Source: Chersky-822 sp035553055 (GTDB taxonomy: Bacteria > Actinomycetota > Actinomycetes > Streptosporangiales > Streptosporangiaceae). From it: 6,117 bases of DNA. The first letter of the stretch is position 1. Each line of letters begins with the position of its first letter. The position numbers were made by a program, and so were the translations under genes. The notes below the pieces were generated by a model that was not told where the DNA came from, did not search any database, and worked only from the letters and a program-made list of their open reading frames with translations. Below, one piece after another: positions 1-5,978 of the stretch. Where the stretch lies: the NCBI GenBank assembly GCA_035553055.1, contig DATNEK010000216.1, positions 1 through 6,117 on the forward strand, written 5' to 3'.

Positions 1-2427
1 CGTGCTGCCCACGCCGAGCTCGCTGCGCACCGTGACCTCGCCGCCGAGCCGGGCGGCGACCTCCCGGCAGATCGCCAGGCCCAGGCCGGTGCCGCCGTAG
101 CGCCGGCTAGTGGTCCCGTCGGCCTGCTGGAAGGCGGAGAAGATGCTGCTGAGGCTGTCGCGGCCGATGCCGATGCCGGTGTCGGTCACCGAGAACACCA
201 CCCACGACCCCGTGTCCGCACCCGCCTGCCCAGGGCCCGCCGTGTCGATGTGCAGCTCGACGCGGCCGTGGTCGGTGAACTTGACCGCGTTGGACAGCAG
301 GTTGCGCAGAATCTGCCGCAGCCGCTGCCGGTCGGTGAATATCTCGGCGGGGACGTCAGGGTCGATGCCGATCCCGAAGTCGAGACCCTTCTCCGCGGTC
401 AGCGGCAAGAAGATCGCCTCGAGCTCCTCGGCCAGCCCTCTCAGCGCGAAGCGCTCGAGATTCATGTCCATCTTGCCGGCCTCGACCTTCGACAGGTCGA
501 GTATGTCATTGATCAGCTGGAGCAGGTCAGAGCCCGATGAGTGGATTACCTTGGCGTACTCGACCTGCTTGGTCGTGAGGTTCTGGTCAGCGTTCTGGGC
601 GAGCAGCCTTGCGAGCACAAGCAGGCTGTTAAGCGGTGTGCGCAGCTCGTGCGACATATTCGCGAGGAACTGCGACTTGTAGCGCGATGCCTGGTCCAGT
701 TGCCTGGCGCGCTCTTCGATCTCCTGCCTCGCCAGCTCGATCTGCTCGTTTTTCAGCTCGATGTCGCGGTTCTGCCTGGCGAGTTGAGCGGCCTGGGCTT
801 CCAGATCGGAGTTGGAGCGCTGCAGCTCATCCTGCCTGACCTGGAGCTCGCTGGTGCGTGCCTGCAACTCGGCCGCCAGCCGCTGCGACTCGGCGAGCAG
901 AGCGTCAGTGCGCCCGTTCGCCAGGATCGTGTTCATGTTAATGCCGATCGTTTCCATGACCTGCTCGAGGAAGTCCCTGTGCACCTGGGTGAACGCGAAG
1001 AACGAGCTGGCCTCGATCACGCCGAGAACCTGATCCTCGAAGACGACCGGCAGCACGATCAGGTTCAGCGGCGCGGCCTCACCGATCCCCGATGAGATTT
1101 TCACGTAGCCGGCGGGCACGTCGTTGAGCACGATCGGCTTTCTGGTCTTCGCGACCTGGCCGATCAGCGATTGACCGAGCTTGAACTCGTTCGGCTGCTC
1201 GCTGTCGGCGAGCAGACCATAGCCGGCGATGAGCGTGAGCCGCCTGTCGCTGCCGCTGCCCTCGGCCAGGAAGAAAGTGCCGTGCTGCGCACCGACCAGC
1301 GGGATCAGCTCGTCCATGATCAGCTCGGCGACAGCGGTAAGGTCCCTGCGGCCTTGCATCAGCTTGCCGATCGTGGCCAGGTTCGTCTGCAGCCAGCCCT
1401 GCTCCATGTTCGCCTTGGTGGTCTCGCGCAGCGACTGCACCATCGCGTTGATGTTGTCCTTGAGCTCGGCCACCTCGCCTTCGGCCTCGACTGAGATCGA
1501 CCGGGTCAGGTCGCCGGTCGCGACCGCGCTGGTCACCTCCGCGATCGCCCGCACTTGCCTGGTCAGGTTGCCGGCCAGCTCGTTGACGTTCTCGGTGAGC
1601 CGCTTCCAGGTGCCGGAGACGCCCTCGACCTCAGCCTGGCCGCCGAGCTTGCCCTGGCGGCCGACCTCGCGCGCGACCCGGGTGACCTCGGCGGCGAAGG
1701 CGGAAAGCTGCTCGACCATCGTGTTGATGGTGTCCTTGAGCTCTAGGATCTCGCCGCGCGCGTCTACCCTGATCTTCTGGGTCAGGTCGCCGTTGGCCAC
1801 TGCGGTGGTCACCGCGGCGATAGCCCTGACCTGGGTGGTGAGGTTCGCCGCCATGACGTTGACCGACTCGGTGAGATCCTTCCAGGTACCAGAGACGCCC
1901 TGGACGTCAGCCTGACCGCCGAGCTCTCCTTCGGTGCCCACCTCACGGGCCACCCTGGTCACCTCGGCCGCGAACGACGACAGCGTGTCGACCATCCCGT
2001 TGATCGTGTCGGCGAGTGCGGCGACTTCACCCTTCGCCTCGATGGTGATCTTCTGGCTCAGATCGCCCTTAGCGACTGCGGTAGTGACCTGCGCAATGCT
2101 CCTGACCTGCCCGGTCAAGTTGCCGGCCATCGCATTGACCGAGTCGGTCAGGTCCTGCCACGAGCCAGCGACCCCAGGAACATCCGCTTGGCCGCCAAGT
2201 TTGCCTTCTGTGCCGACTTCTCGCGCTACCCGGGTAACTTCTGAGGTGAAGAGCGCTAGCTGATCGTTCATCCCGTTGAAGACGGTGGCGATCTCGTCCA
2301 TGAGCGGCTCGCCTGCCAGCGGCAGCCTGGTGCTGAAGTCTCCGCCGCGAACCGCTGTCAGGCCGGCGAGCAGCTGAGAGAGCCTCGAATCGGCTGGCTG
2401 ATGATTAGTCCTGGTAGCGCTGGGCAT
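1..2427 (-). CDS. Multi-HAMP sensor histidine kinase (hybrid-type), C-terminus cut by window edge
   Basis: This is the N-terminal 809 codons of a cytoplasmic sensor kinase that would autophosphorylate on histidine. No signal peptide or membrane segment is visible. Residues 21-334 are HAMP-type repeats with an exact 92-residue period (GDF/GDL at 29, 121, 213 and 305). Residues 352-503 are a GAF domain. Residues 505-585 are a Gln/Glu/Arg-rich coiled coil. HisKA follows, with MSHELRTP and the phospho-acceptor H593. HATPase_c shows the N box (LRNLLSNAVKFT, 707-718), G1 (DTGIGI, 749-754), G2 (GGTGLGLAI, 778-786) and GVGST at the window edge. The ATG at 2427 is fixed by a strong AGGAGGT eight bases upstream. 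HAMP-array kinases of this type, which resemble fungal group III (Nik1-like) kinases, usually end in receiver domains; here that part lies outside the window. The gene is divergent from the phosphatase. Its ligand is unknown. The family call is secure. Confidence 0.95.
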   Translation of the reverse strand, partial: MPSATRTNHQPADSRLSQLLAGLTAVRGGDFSTRLPLAGEPLMDEIATVFNGMNDQLALFTSEVTRVAREVGTEGKLGGQADVPGVAGSWQDLTDSVNAMAGNLTGQVRSIAQVTTAVAKGDLSQKITIEAKGEVAALADTINGMVDTLSSFAAEVTRVAREVGTEGELGGQADVQGVSGTWKDLTESVNVMAANLTTQVRAIAAVTTAVANGDLTQKIRVDARGEILELKDTINTMVEQLSAFAAEVTRVAREVGRQGKLGGQAEVEGVSGTWKRLTENVNELAGNLTRQVRAIAEVTSAVATGDLTRSISVEAEGEVAELKDNINAMVQSLRETTKANMEQGWLQTNLATIGKLMQGRRDLTAVAELIMDELIPLVGAQHGTFFLAEGSGSDRRLTLIAGYGLLADSEQPNEFKLGQSLIGQVAKTRKPIVLNDVPAGYVKISSGIGEAAPLNLIVLPVVFEDQVLGVIEASSFFAFTQVHRDFLEQVMETIGINMNTILANGRTDALLAESQRLAAELQARTSELQVRQDELQRSNSDLEAQAAQLARQNRDIELKNEQIELARQEIEERARQLDQASRYKSQFLANMSHELRTPLNSLLVLARLLAQNADQNLTTKQVEYAKVIHSSGSDLLQLINDILDLSKVEAGKMDMNLERFALRGLAEELEAIFLPLTAEKGLDFGIGIDPDVPAEIFTDRQRLRQILRNLLSNAVKFTDHGRVELHIDTAGPGQAGADTGSWVVFSVTDTGIGIGRDSLSSIFSAFQQADGTTSRRYGGTGLGLAICREVAARLGGEVTVRSELGVGST
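1426..2343 (-). repeat. 276-bp in-gene tandem repeat encoding the HAMP array
   Basis: Three full 276-bp units (2068-2343, 1792-2067, 1516-1791) and a partial fourth (1426-1515) encode 92-residue repeats. Each full unit holds a GD(L/F) HAMP start, then S/AFxxEVTRVAREVG, then LGGQA(D/E)V.GV.G(T/S)W, then an NLT.QVR.IA helix. The second and third units are the most alike. The first is divergent at its beginning (GDFSTRLPLAGEP). The pattern alternates a canonical HAMP with a divergent HAMP, as in Nik1-like kinases. The constant period suggests unit duplication, which would allow the copy number to vary between strains. Confidence 0.9.
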
Positions 2428-2435
2428 TTTGTCAG

Positions 2436-2442
2436 ACCTCCT
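2436..2442 (-). promoter_or_regulatory. Strong Shine-Dalgarno of the histidine kinase gene
   Basis: On the minus strand the sequence reads AGGAGGT, followed by eight bases and then ATG at 2427. This is a near-perfect match to the 16S rRNA tail and settles the kinase start. Confidence 0.85.
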
Positions 2443-2502
2443 AGCGACTGGCGCGGGCAGCCGCGTCGGCGGGAAACGCGATAAAGCAACAGTCCAATAG
2501 TG

Positions 2503-2519
2503 CCCGACCGGTCGTCGGG
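2503..2519. promoter_or_regulatory. Palindrome in the divergent control region (candidate operator)
   Basis: CGACCGGTCG at 2505-2514 is a perfect 10-bp palindrome. The same stretch also gives a 6-bp hairpin, CCCGAC/GTCGGG, with a 5-base loop. It lies about midway between the two divergent starts (kinase at 2427, phosphatase at 2600), where a dimeric regulator could control both genes. The function is inferred from position and symmetry only. Confidence 0.35.
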
Positions 2520-2530
2520 GGATTTGCCGC

Positions 2531-2566
2531 TTGCGACGAATCCGCTCGTTGCGCCGAATCCACTCG
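2531..2566 (+). repeat. Tandem 18-bp direct repeat upstream of the phosphatase gene
   Basis: Two adjacent 18-bp copies (2531-2548 and 2549-2566) share the pattern TTGCG(A/C)CGAATCC(G/A)CTCG and match at 16 of 18 positions. They lie 34-69 bases before the chosen GTG start and cover the candidate -35 element. They may be a double binding site for a transcription factor. If translation began at the TTG at 2531, they would instead encode an Arg-rich repeat (RRIRSLRRIHS), which looks less likely. Confidence 0.7.
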
Positions 2567-2578
2567 ACGCAGGATAGT
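2549..2578 (+). promoter_or_regulatory. Candidate promoter of the phosphatase gene
   Basis: TTGCGC (2549-2554) and GATAGT (2573-2578) are separated by 18 bases and resemble weak housekeeping -35 and -10 elements. Transcription would begin near 2585, leaving a leader of about 15 bases that still includes the purine-rich AAGG (2587-2590) before the GTG at 2600. The match is weak and rests on motif shape and spacing alone. Confidence 0.25.
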
Positions 2579-2599
2579 AGGCAGGTAAGGCTAGATGTC

Positions 2600-4921
2600 G
2601 TGACCGTCAACGACGAGACGCATGTTGCCCGGCTGACCGCGGTCATCGCCAGGCAGCGCAGGGAACTCGGCGAGCTGAGCGCCGACGCCGCCGCCCGCGC
2701 CGTCGTTGACCTGGCCAGAGGCGTACTGATCGCCCGCCTCGGCTGTACCCCGGCACAGGCAGGCAGCCAGCTGGTCAAGATAGCCGAGGAATCGGGCATC
2801 CCGCTCATCCAGCTAGCCAGCGAGATCATCGGCCTGCCGGCGACTCCGGCTGCTGATCGCCAAGCCGACATCACCCAACAGCCAGCGCCGCAGCCGTGGC
2901 TGACATCAGCCGCGCTCGCCGGTGCCGCGATGGAACTCGCCAGCGACGGGGCAGATCTGGCTGAGGCCATGCTTACTCAGACGCTGGCGGGCGTGGGCGC
3001 GGTAGCCGTCGCGATCTGGATCATCATGCCCGACGGCGCGATAGAGCTTCTCGGCCAGGCCGGTCTCGGGCCGGGCGAGGCGAGCCGGTGGCGGCGCATG
3101 CCGCCAGCGATGACCGCGCTGCCAGCGCGAGCGGCGAGCACCGGCGCGGAGTTCTGGTGGCACAGCGGACGCCCGGCGGGCGACCAGACCCCGCTGATCG
3201 GGCACTGGGACAGCGGCGCCCGGGCCGTCCTGCCGCTGCTAACCGGGAACGGCCACCTCATCGGCTCGCTTGAGGTCTGCTGGCCGACAGCACTCGATGA
3301 GTTCCCCGCTGTTATCCGCCGCCAGGTCAGCGCTCTCGCCGACTTGGTCGTGCAAGCTCTGAGCCTTGATTCGCATCGGCCTAGGCAGGGGAACGGCCAG
3401 GTCGACGATGGCAACGCGGCGTGGGTGCTCGGGCTGCTCGATGGGCTGCACGAGTCGGCGTTGTTCGCCCGCGCCATGCGCGAGCAGGCAGGCGAGCCGA
3501 GCGACTTCCGCATCGTGCACGTCAGTCCTGGTTTCCGTGATCCGGCCGGACGCTCGGCGACCGATCTGGTCGGTCAGTCGCTGATCGAGGCGTACCCGGA
3601 TGCCGCCATGCCGGGAGGCCTGTATCACCGCGCGCTCCAGGTCATGGCTACCGGTGAACCGCAGCATGTCTCCGGCGAGGTGATCGGCGGGGTGACAAGC
3701 AGCGGTCAGGTCGCTATAGCGAACGTGCGGATCGCCAGGCTGCTCGATGGCGTGGTAATCACCTGGCGGCACGCGGCGGACGTCGACAGGCTCGCCGCCC
3801 TGCTCGGTCACGCTCAGCGGCTTGGCAGGTTCGGCGGTTGGGAGGAGAACCTGGCGGCCGGTACCATCCACTGGACTGAGCCGATGTTTTCCCTGTTCGG
3901 CATACCGTCGGGCCAGCCGGTCAGCCTGTCCGAACTAGACAGCAGGGTCGTGGCCGACGACGTCGGCGTCGCCGAGTCGTTCAGGGCCCGGCTGCTGCAC
4001 GACAAGGTCGCGACCGCCGCGCTGTTCAGGGTTGTCAGGCGCGACGACGGCAGCATCAGGCAGGTCCGCGCGTTCGCCGAACCGGTGACAGATCACTACG
4101 GCGAGCTGATCGCGGTGCGCGGCACGTACCAGGATGTCTCAGCGCACTACCACACCGAGCTTGCGCTGGCGGCTACCCGCGAGGTGCTTTCAGACACCGA
4201 AGAACGGGCCGAGGAAGAGCATCGCCTCGCCCTGCGCCTGCAGGAGGCGATAACGCCGCAGTCGTCGCACCTGGTCGAGGCGGCCGGTCTGGATGTGGCG
4301 GCCAGGTACCGCCCCGCCGGCAAAGGCCATCTGGTCAGCGGCGACTGGTACGACGCGGTGCCGCTCCCGACCAAGCAGGTCATGCTCGTGGTCGGCGACG
4401 TCGCCGGCCATGGCATCGAGGCAGTGACCGGCATGGTCGCCTTGCGTAACTGCCTGCGCGGCCTGGCCATCACCGGCGCCGGGCCAGGTTCACTGCTGTC
4501 TTGGCTCAACAGCGTGGCCTGCCATCTGACCGAGGACACGCTCGGCACGGCCATCTGCGGCCTTTACGATCCCGAGCAAGGAGAGCTGCGCTGGGCGCGC
4601 GCCGGTCACCTGCCGGCTGTGCTCGTCAGAAATGCCAGGGCGCGGCCGCTGTCACAACCGCACGGGGTCTTGCTTGGCGCTGACGCCGACGGGTGCTATG
4701 AGGAGGCGAGCACGACGTTGCGGCCAGGCGACACCTTGCTTCTCTTCACCGATGGCCTGATCGAGCGCCGCGATCAGGCCATCGACGAGTCGATCAGGAC
4801 GCTGCTGAAGGTGGCGAGCCGACCGGTGGCGGACGTCGACAGCTATGCCGACCTGCTGGTCGCAGAACTAGCATCGGATACCGACGACGACGCGTGCCTC
4901 GTGGCGGTGGCCGTGCGCTAG
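2600..4921 (+). CDS. ANTAR-GAF-PAS-PAS-SpoIIE (PP2C-type) protein serine phosphatase
   Basis: A cytoplasmic multidomain phosphatase of 773 residues, likely to dephosphorylate a STAS anti-sigma antagonist. Residues 8-78 match the ANTAR RNA-binding fold (LARGVLIARLGCTPAQAG, then LASEIIG). Residues 101-255 are a divergent GAF domain. Residues 275-390 are PAS-like. Residues 403-515 are a second PAS of the PAS_3 type (FGGWE, RRDDGSIR, GTYQDVS). A charged helix (515-550) ending LRLQEAITPQ leads into the SpoIIE domain (560-773). Metal-binding acidic motifs are intact: GDWYDA (D582), VGDVAGHG (D600), FTDGLIE (D718) and TDDDACLV (762-764). The GTG start at 2600 is chosen because ANTAR begins just after it and GGTAAGG lies nine bases upstream. 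A TTG at 2531 would add 23 Arg-rich residues. No membrane segment is seen. The gene converges on the STAS gene with a 12-bp gap. The exact substrate is inferred. Confidence 0.93.
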   Translation: MTVNDETHVARLTAVIARQRRELGELSADAAARAVVDLARGVLIARLGCTPAQAGSQLVKIAEESGIPLIQLASEIIGLPATPAADRQADITQQPAPQPWLTSAALAGAAMELASDGADLAEAMLTQTLAGVGAVAVAIWIIMPDGAIELLGQAGLGPGEASRWRRMPPAMTALPARAASTGAEFWWHSGRPAGDQTPLIGHWDSGARAVLPLLTGNGHLIGSLEVCWPTALDEFPAVIRRQVSALADLVVQALSLDSHRPRQGNGQVDDGNAAWVLGLLDGLHESALFARAMREQAGEPSDFRIVHVSPGFRDPAGRSATDLVGQSLIEAYPDAAMPGGLYHRALQVMATGEPQHVSGEVIGGVTSSGQVAIANVRIARLLDGVVITWRHAADVDRLAALLGHAQRLGRFGGWEENLAAGTIHWTEPMFSLFGIPSGQPVSLSELDSRVVADDVGVAESFRARLLHDKVATAALFRVVRRDDGSIRQVRAFAEPVTDHYGELIAVRGTYQDVSAHYHTELALAATREVLSDTEERAEEEHRLALRLQEAITPQSSHLVEAAGLDVAARYRPAGKGHLVSGDWYDAVPLPTKQVMLVVGDVAGHGIEAVTGMVALRNCLRGLAITGAGPGSLLSWLNSVACHLTEDTLGTAICGLYDPEQGELRWARAGHLPAVLVRNARARPLSQPHGVLLGADADGCYEEASTTLRPGDTLLLFTDGLIERRDQAIDESIRTLLKVASRPVADVDSYADLLVAELASDTDDDACLVAVAVR
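4750..4784 (+). repeat. Perfect 14-bp inverted repeat inside the phosphatase gene
   Basis: CGATGGCCTGATCG (4750-4763) and CGATCAGGCCATCG (4771-4784) are exact reverse complements with a 7-base loop. In the mRNA they would form a 14-bp stem in the codons of the catalytic T-D-G motif and the residues after it (TDGLIERRDQAIDE). No T tract follows, so it is not a standard terminator. A role in mRNA folding is possible but unproven. Confidence 0.8.
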
Positions 4922-4936
4922 CCCGCCGCGGGTTTA
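4922..4936. terminator. Short hairpin between convergent genes (possible weak terminator)
   Basis: The 12-bp gap between the two stop codons holds CCCGCCGCGGG, which can form a 4-bp CCCG/CGGG stem with a 3-base loop followed by TTT on the plus strand. It is short, and there is no T tract on the minus-strand side. It could slow polymerase at the convergent ends, but readthrough with antisense overlap is equally likely. Confidence 0.25.
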
Positions 4937-5293
4937 CTCGCCTCCGGCCAGCGCCTTTGCCGCCTCGATAGCCAACTCGACGCTCTGATAGAGCGAAATG
5001 CGGTCAGCCAGCCCGGTGATCCACAGCGACTTCGTGCTCTGATACCTGGCGCCGGCCAGCGCGAGCGAACCCCCGACCTCTTCGACGCCCTTCCAGTGAC
5101 CAACGATGACCGCGAGCGAACTGGTGTCCATGAAGTCGACGGCGGACAGGTCAAGCACGATTTGCTTGTGCGTCCTGCGTACCTGGACCAGACCGTCGTC
5201 AAGCTGCCGGCTCGTGACTATGTCCAGGTCACCGACGGGCTTGACAACGCAGACGCCATCTTGAACCTGCCACGAGAGCTGGAACTCATCCAA
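4934..5293 (-). CDS. STAS-domain anti-sigma factor antagonist (SpoIIAA/RsbV-like)
   Basis: A single-domain cytoplasmic protein of 119 residues, the usual size for anti-sigma antagonists. The fold is easy to follow: a first strand pair (FQLSWQVQDGVCVVKPVGDLDI), a helix, then IVLDLSAVDFMDTSSLAVIVG, and later strands SLALAGA and LWITGLADRISLYQSVELAI. The phospho-acceptor loop reads DTSSL where the family usually has DSSGL. S58 aligns with the phosphorylated serine, while the following glycine is replaced by serine. The TTG start at 5293 is preferred because GGAG lies six bases upstream. A GTG at 5305 is four codons earlier and has no ribosome site. An in-frame ATG at 5470 would add 59 residues without STAS character. 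The gene faces the SpoIIE phosphatase, its probable enzyme partner. The target kinase and sigma factor are not identifiable here. Confidence 0.9.
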   Translation of the reverse strand: MDEFQLSWQVQDGVCVVKPVGDLDIVTSRQLDDGLVQVRRTHKQIVLDLSAVDFMDTSSLAVIVGHWKGVEEVGGSLALAGARYQSTKSLWITGLADRISLYQSVELAIEAAKALAGGE

Positions 5294-5337
5294 GCTGCGC
5301 TCCACACGAAGGTGCCGGGACTGTAACTGCAAGCGAC

Positions 5338-5343
5338 ATCTTA
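5338..5343 (-). promoter_or_regulatory. Candidate -10 element of the STAS gene
   Basis: On the minus strand this reads TAAGAT, which fits the TANNNT form of a housekeeping -10 and would give a leader of about 40 bases. No convincing -35 is seen 16-18 bases upstream (around CGTAAC), so an activator or another sigma factor may be involved. Confidence 0.25.
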
Positions 5344-5379
5344 TGCACTGCGCCTGCGCCGTTACGGGCGACAGGCACC

Positions 5380-5393
5380 CGATATGTATATCG
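5380..5393. promoter_or_regulatory. AT-rich 14-bp palindrome upstream of the STAS gene
   Basis: CGATAT-GT-ATATCG is a perfect 6+2+6 inverted repeat with an AT-rich core in a GC-rich setting. It lies about 90 bases before the STAS start and upstream of the TAAGAT element. It looks like a binding site for a dimeric repressor or activator; the protein is unknown. Confidence 0.4.
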
Positions 5394-5419
5394 TCAGATG
5401 AAGAGCTGCGGGACGTCCA

Positions 5420-5449
5420 GTATTGGATGAGCCGGTATTGGATGAAACC
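5420..5449 (+). repeat. 15-bp tandem direct repeat
   Basis: GTATTGGATGA occurs at 5420-5430 and again at 5435-5445, giving two units of period 15 whose last four bases differ. It lies between the AT-rich palindrome and the MEDS-like remnant. The spacing is not a whole number of helical turns. It may be a local duplication or part of a regulatory site. Confidence 0.65.
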
Positions 5450-5570
5450 GTGGGACCCCGTCAGCGACAAGTGCCGCGCGGACCTCCGGGTTCGAGCAGT
5501 AAAGACAGGTCAAGGCCGGTAAACAGCGGGCGGCCTCGGTGGGCCAGATGGCGTTGGCTGGCGAGGCGAC

Positions 5571-5678
5571 GTGGCCTGCAGTACCGACCAGGCGCTGCAG
5601 CACTTCGCGCTCTTTTATCAAGACCTAGACGACTACGCGCTCGCCATCGCTGACTTCCTGCAAGCCGGAGCGACGACC
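5571..5678 (+). pseudogene. Possible remnant of a MEDS-domain anti-sigma kinase gene (first ~36 codons)
   Basis: From a GTG at 5571, with GAGG four bases upstream, the frame reads QHFALFYQDLDDYALAIADF and then LQAG. This fits the opening H-x-ALFY-x(5)-Y-x(6)-F-x(3)-G pattern of the MEDS sensory domain, which in actinobacteria often precedes an HATPase_c anti-sigma kinase domain. The third codon positions are GC-rich, as in a true gene. After about residue 36 the family pattern (GEPVLVA and onward) is lost. The frame continues as Pro/His-rich low-complexity sequence, passes through a terminator-like hairpin and stops at 5831. No kinase domain follows. This is best read as a truncated relic of the partner kinase for the STAS and SpoIIE proteins. 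The alternative is a chance match in a short frame. Confidence 0.4.
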
Positions 5679-5684
5679 ACCAAG

Positions 5685-5732
5685 CTCCCGCACGGCCCCG
5701 CTCCCGCACTCCCGCACCGCCCCGCCCCTCCC
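5685..5732 (-). other. C-rich tract with G-quadruplex potential on the minus strand
   Basis: Seven C runs of three or four bases fall within 46 bases (5687, 5696, 5703, 5711, 5720, 5725, 5730). On the minus strand the last four give GGG-A-GGGG-C-GGGG-CGGTGC-GGG, a standard four-run G-quadruplex motif. CTCCCGCAC is also repeated at 5685, 5701 and 5709. It starts where the MEDS-like frame loses its family pattern, so it may mark the breakpoint. Confidence 0.55.
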
Positions 5733-5782
5733 TGCTGCTCCGGGTTAGAGATCAGCTCAGGCTCAGCGGCAGTGCCGACGCG

Positions 5783-5811
5783 GCCCGCGATGATGCCCCG
5801 TGCGGGCTTTT
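5783..5811 (+). terminator. Probable intrinsic terminator
   Basis: GCCCGC (5783-5788) pairs with GCGGGC (5802-5807), and TTTT follows at once (5808-5811). A tighter inner hairpin, GCCC/GGGC at 5795-5807, is also possible. The orientation would end a plus-strand transcript such as one from the MEDS-like remnant. This suggests a complete transcription unit once lay here. Confidence 0.5.
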
Positions 5812-5840
5812 GCGACAACGTCGACCCTTGATATGCCTTT

Positions 5841-5857
5841 CCGGCCAGCAGGGCCGG
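5841..5857. repeat. GC-rich inverted repeat
   Basis: CCGGCC and GGCCGG are perfect 6-bp arms with a 5-base loop (AGCAG). No T tract follows on either strand, so a terminator role is unlikely. It lies 30 bases after the probable terminator. Confidence 0.4.
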
Positions 5858-5886
5858 TCGCGGTGCGTGAAAATCCTGGCCGGTGC

Positions 5887-5905
5887 GGGCGGGTGGCGGG
5901 CTGGG
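5887..5905 (+). other. G-quadruplex motif on the plus strand
   Basis: The sequence reads GGG-C-GGG-TGGC-GGG-CT-GGG, four G3 runs with loops of 1, 4 and 2 bases. It is a compact canonical motif on the strand opposite to the C-rich tract at 5685-5732. Such motifs also arise by chance in GC-rich DNA. Confidence 0.45.
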
Positions 5906-5978
5906 TTTGCCGCCGCGCGCCCAGCGGACGTGGCCTATGTCCCGGTCCGGGGCCGTTTTCCCGGTCTGGGCACTTGCC

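Noticed and set aside
110..2263. Several plus-strand open frames opposite the histidine kinase
   Set aside because: They are Ser/Arg/Leu-rich antisense frames of a clearly coding, motif-rich kinase gene; they carry no domain and no ribosome site of their own.
2531..2599. Upstream TTG start for the phosphatase, with GGGGGA eight bases before it
   Set aside because: It would add 23 Arg-rich residues translated from an 18-bp tandem repeat, before a natural domain boundary. GTG at 2600 also has a purine-rich site and places ANTAR at the N terminus.
5294..5470. N-terminal extension of the STAS protein from an ATG at 5470
   Set aside because: The extra 59 residues lack STAS or transmembrane character, cross the AT-rich palindrome and the tandem repeat, and a better ribosome site sits before the TTG at 5293.
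5488..5504. tRNA T-loop-like GGTTCGAG
   Set aside because: The flanking bases do not form a T-arm stem, and no acceptor, D or anticodon arms are found nearby.
5394..5621. A 75-residue minus-strand frame from a TTG start, with fairly protein-like stretches and GC-rich third positions
   Set aside because: It lies antisense to the MEDS-like remnant, contains the 15-bp repeat, has a weak start and ribosome site, and matches no family I recognise. It remains a weak possibility.
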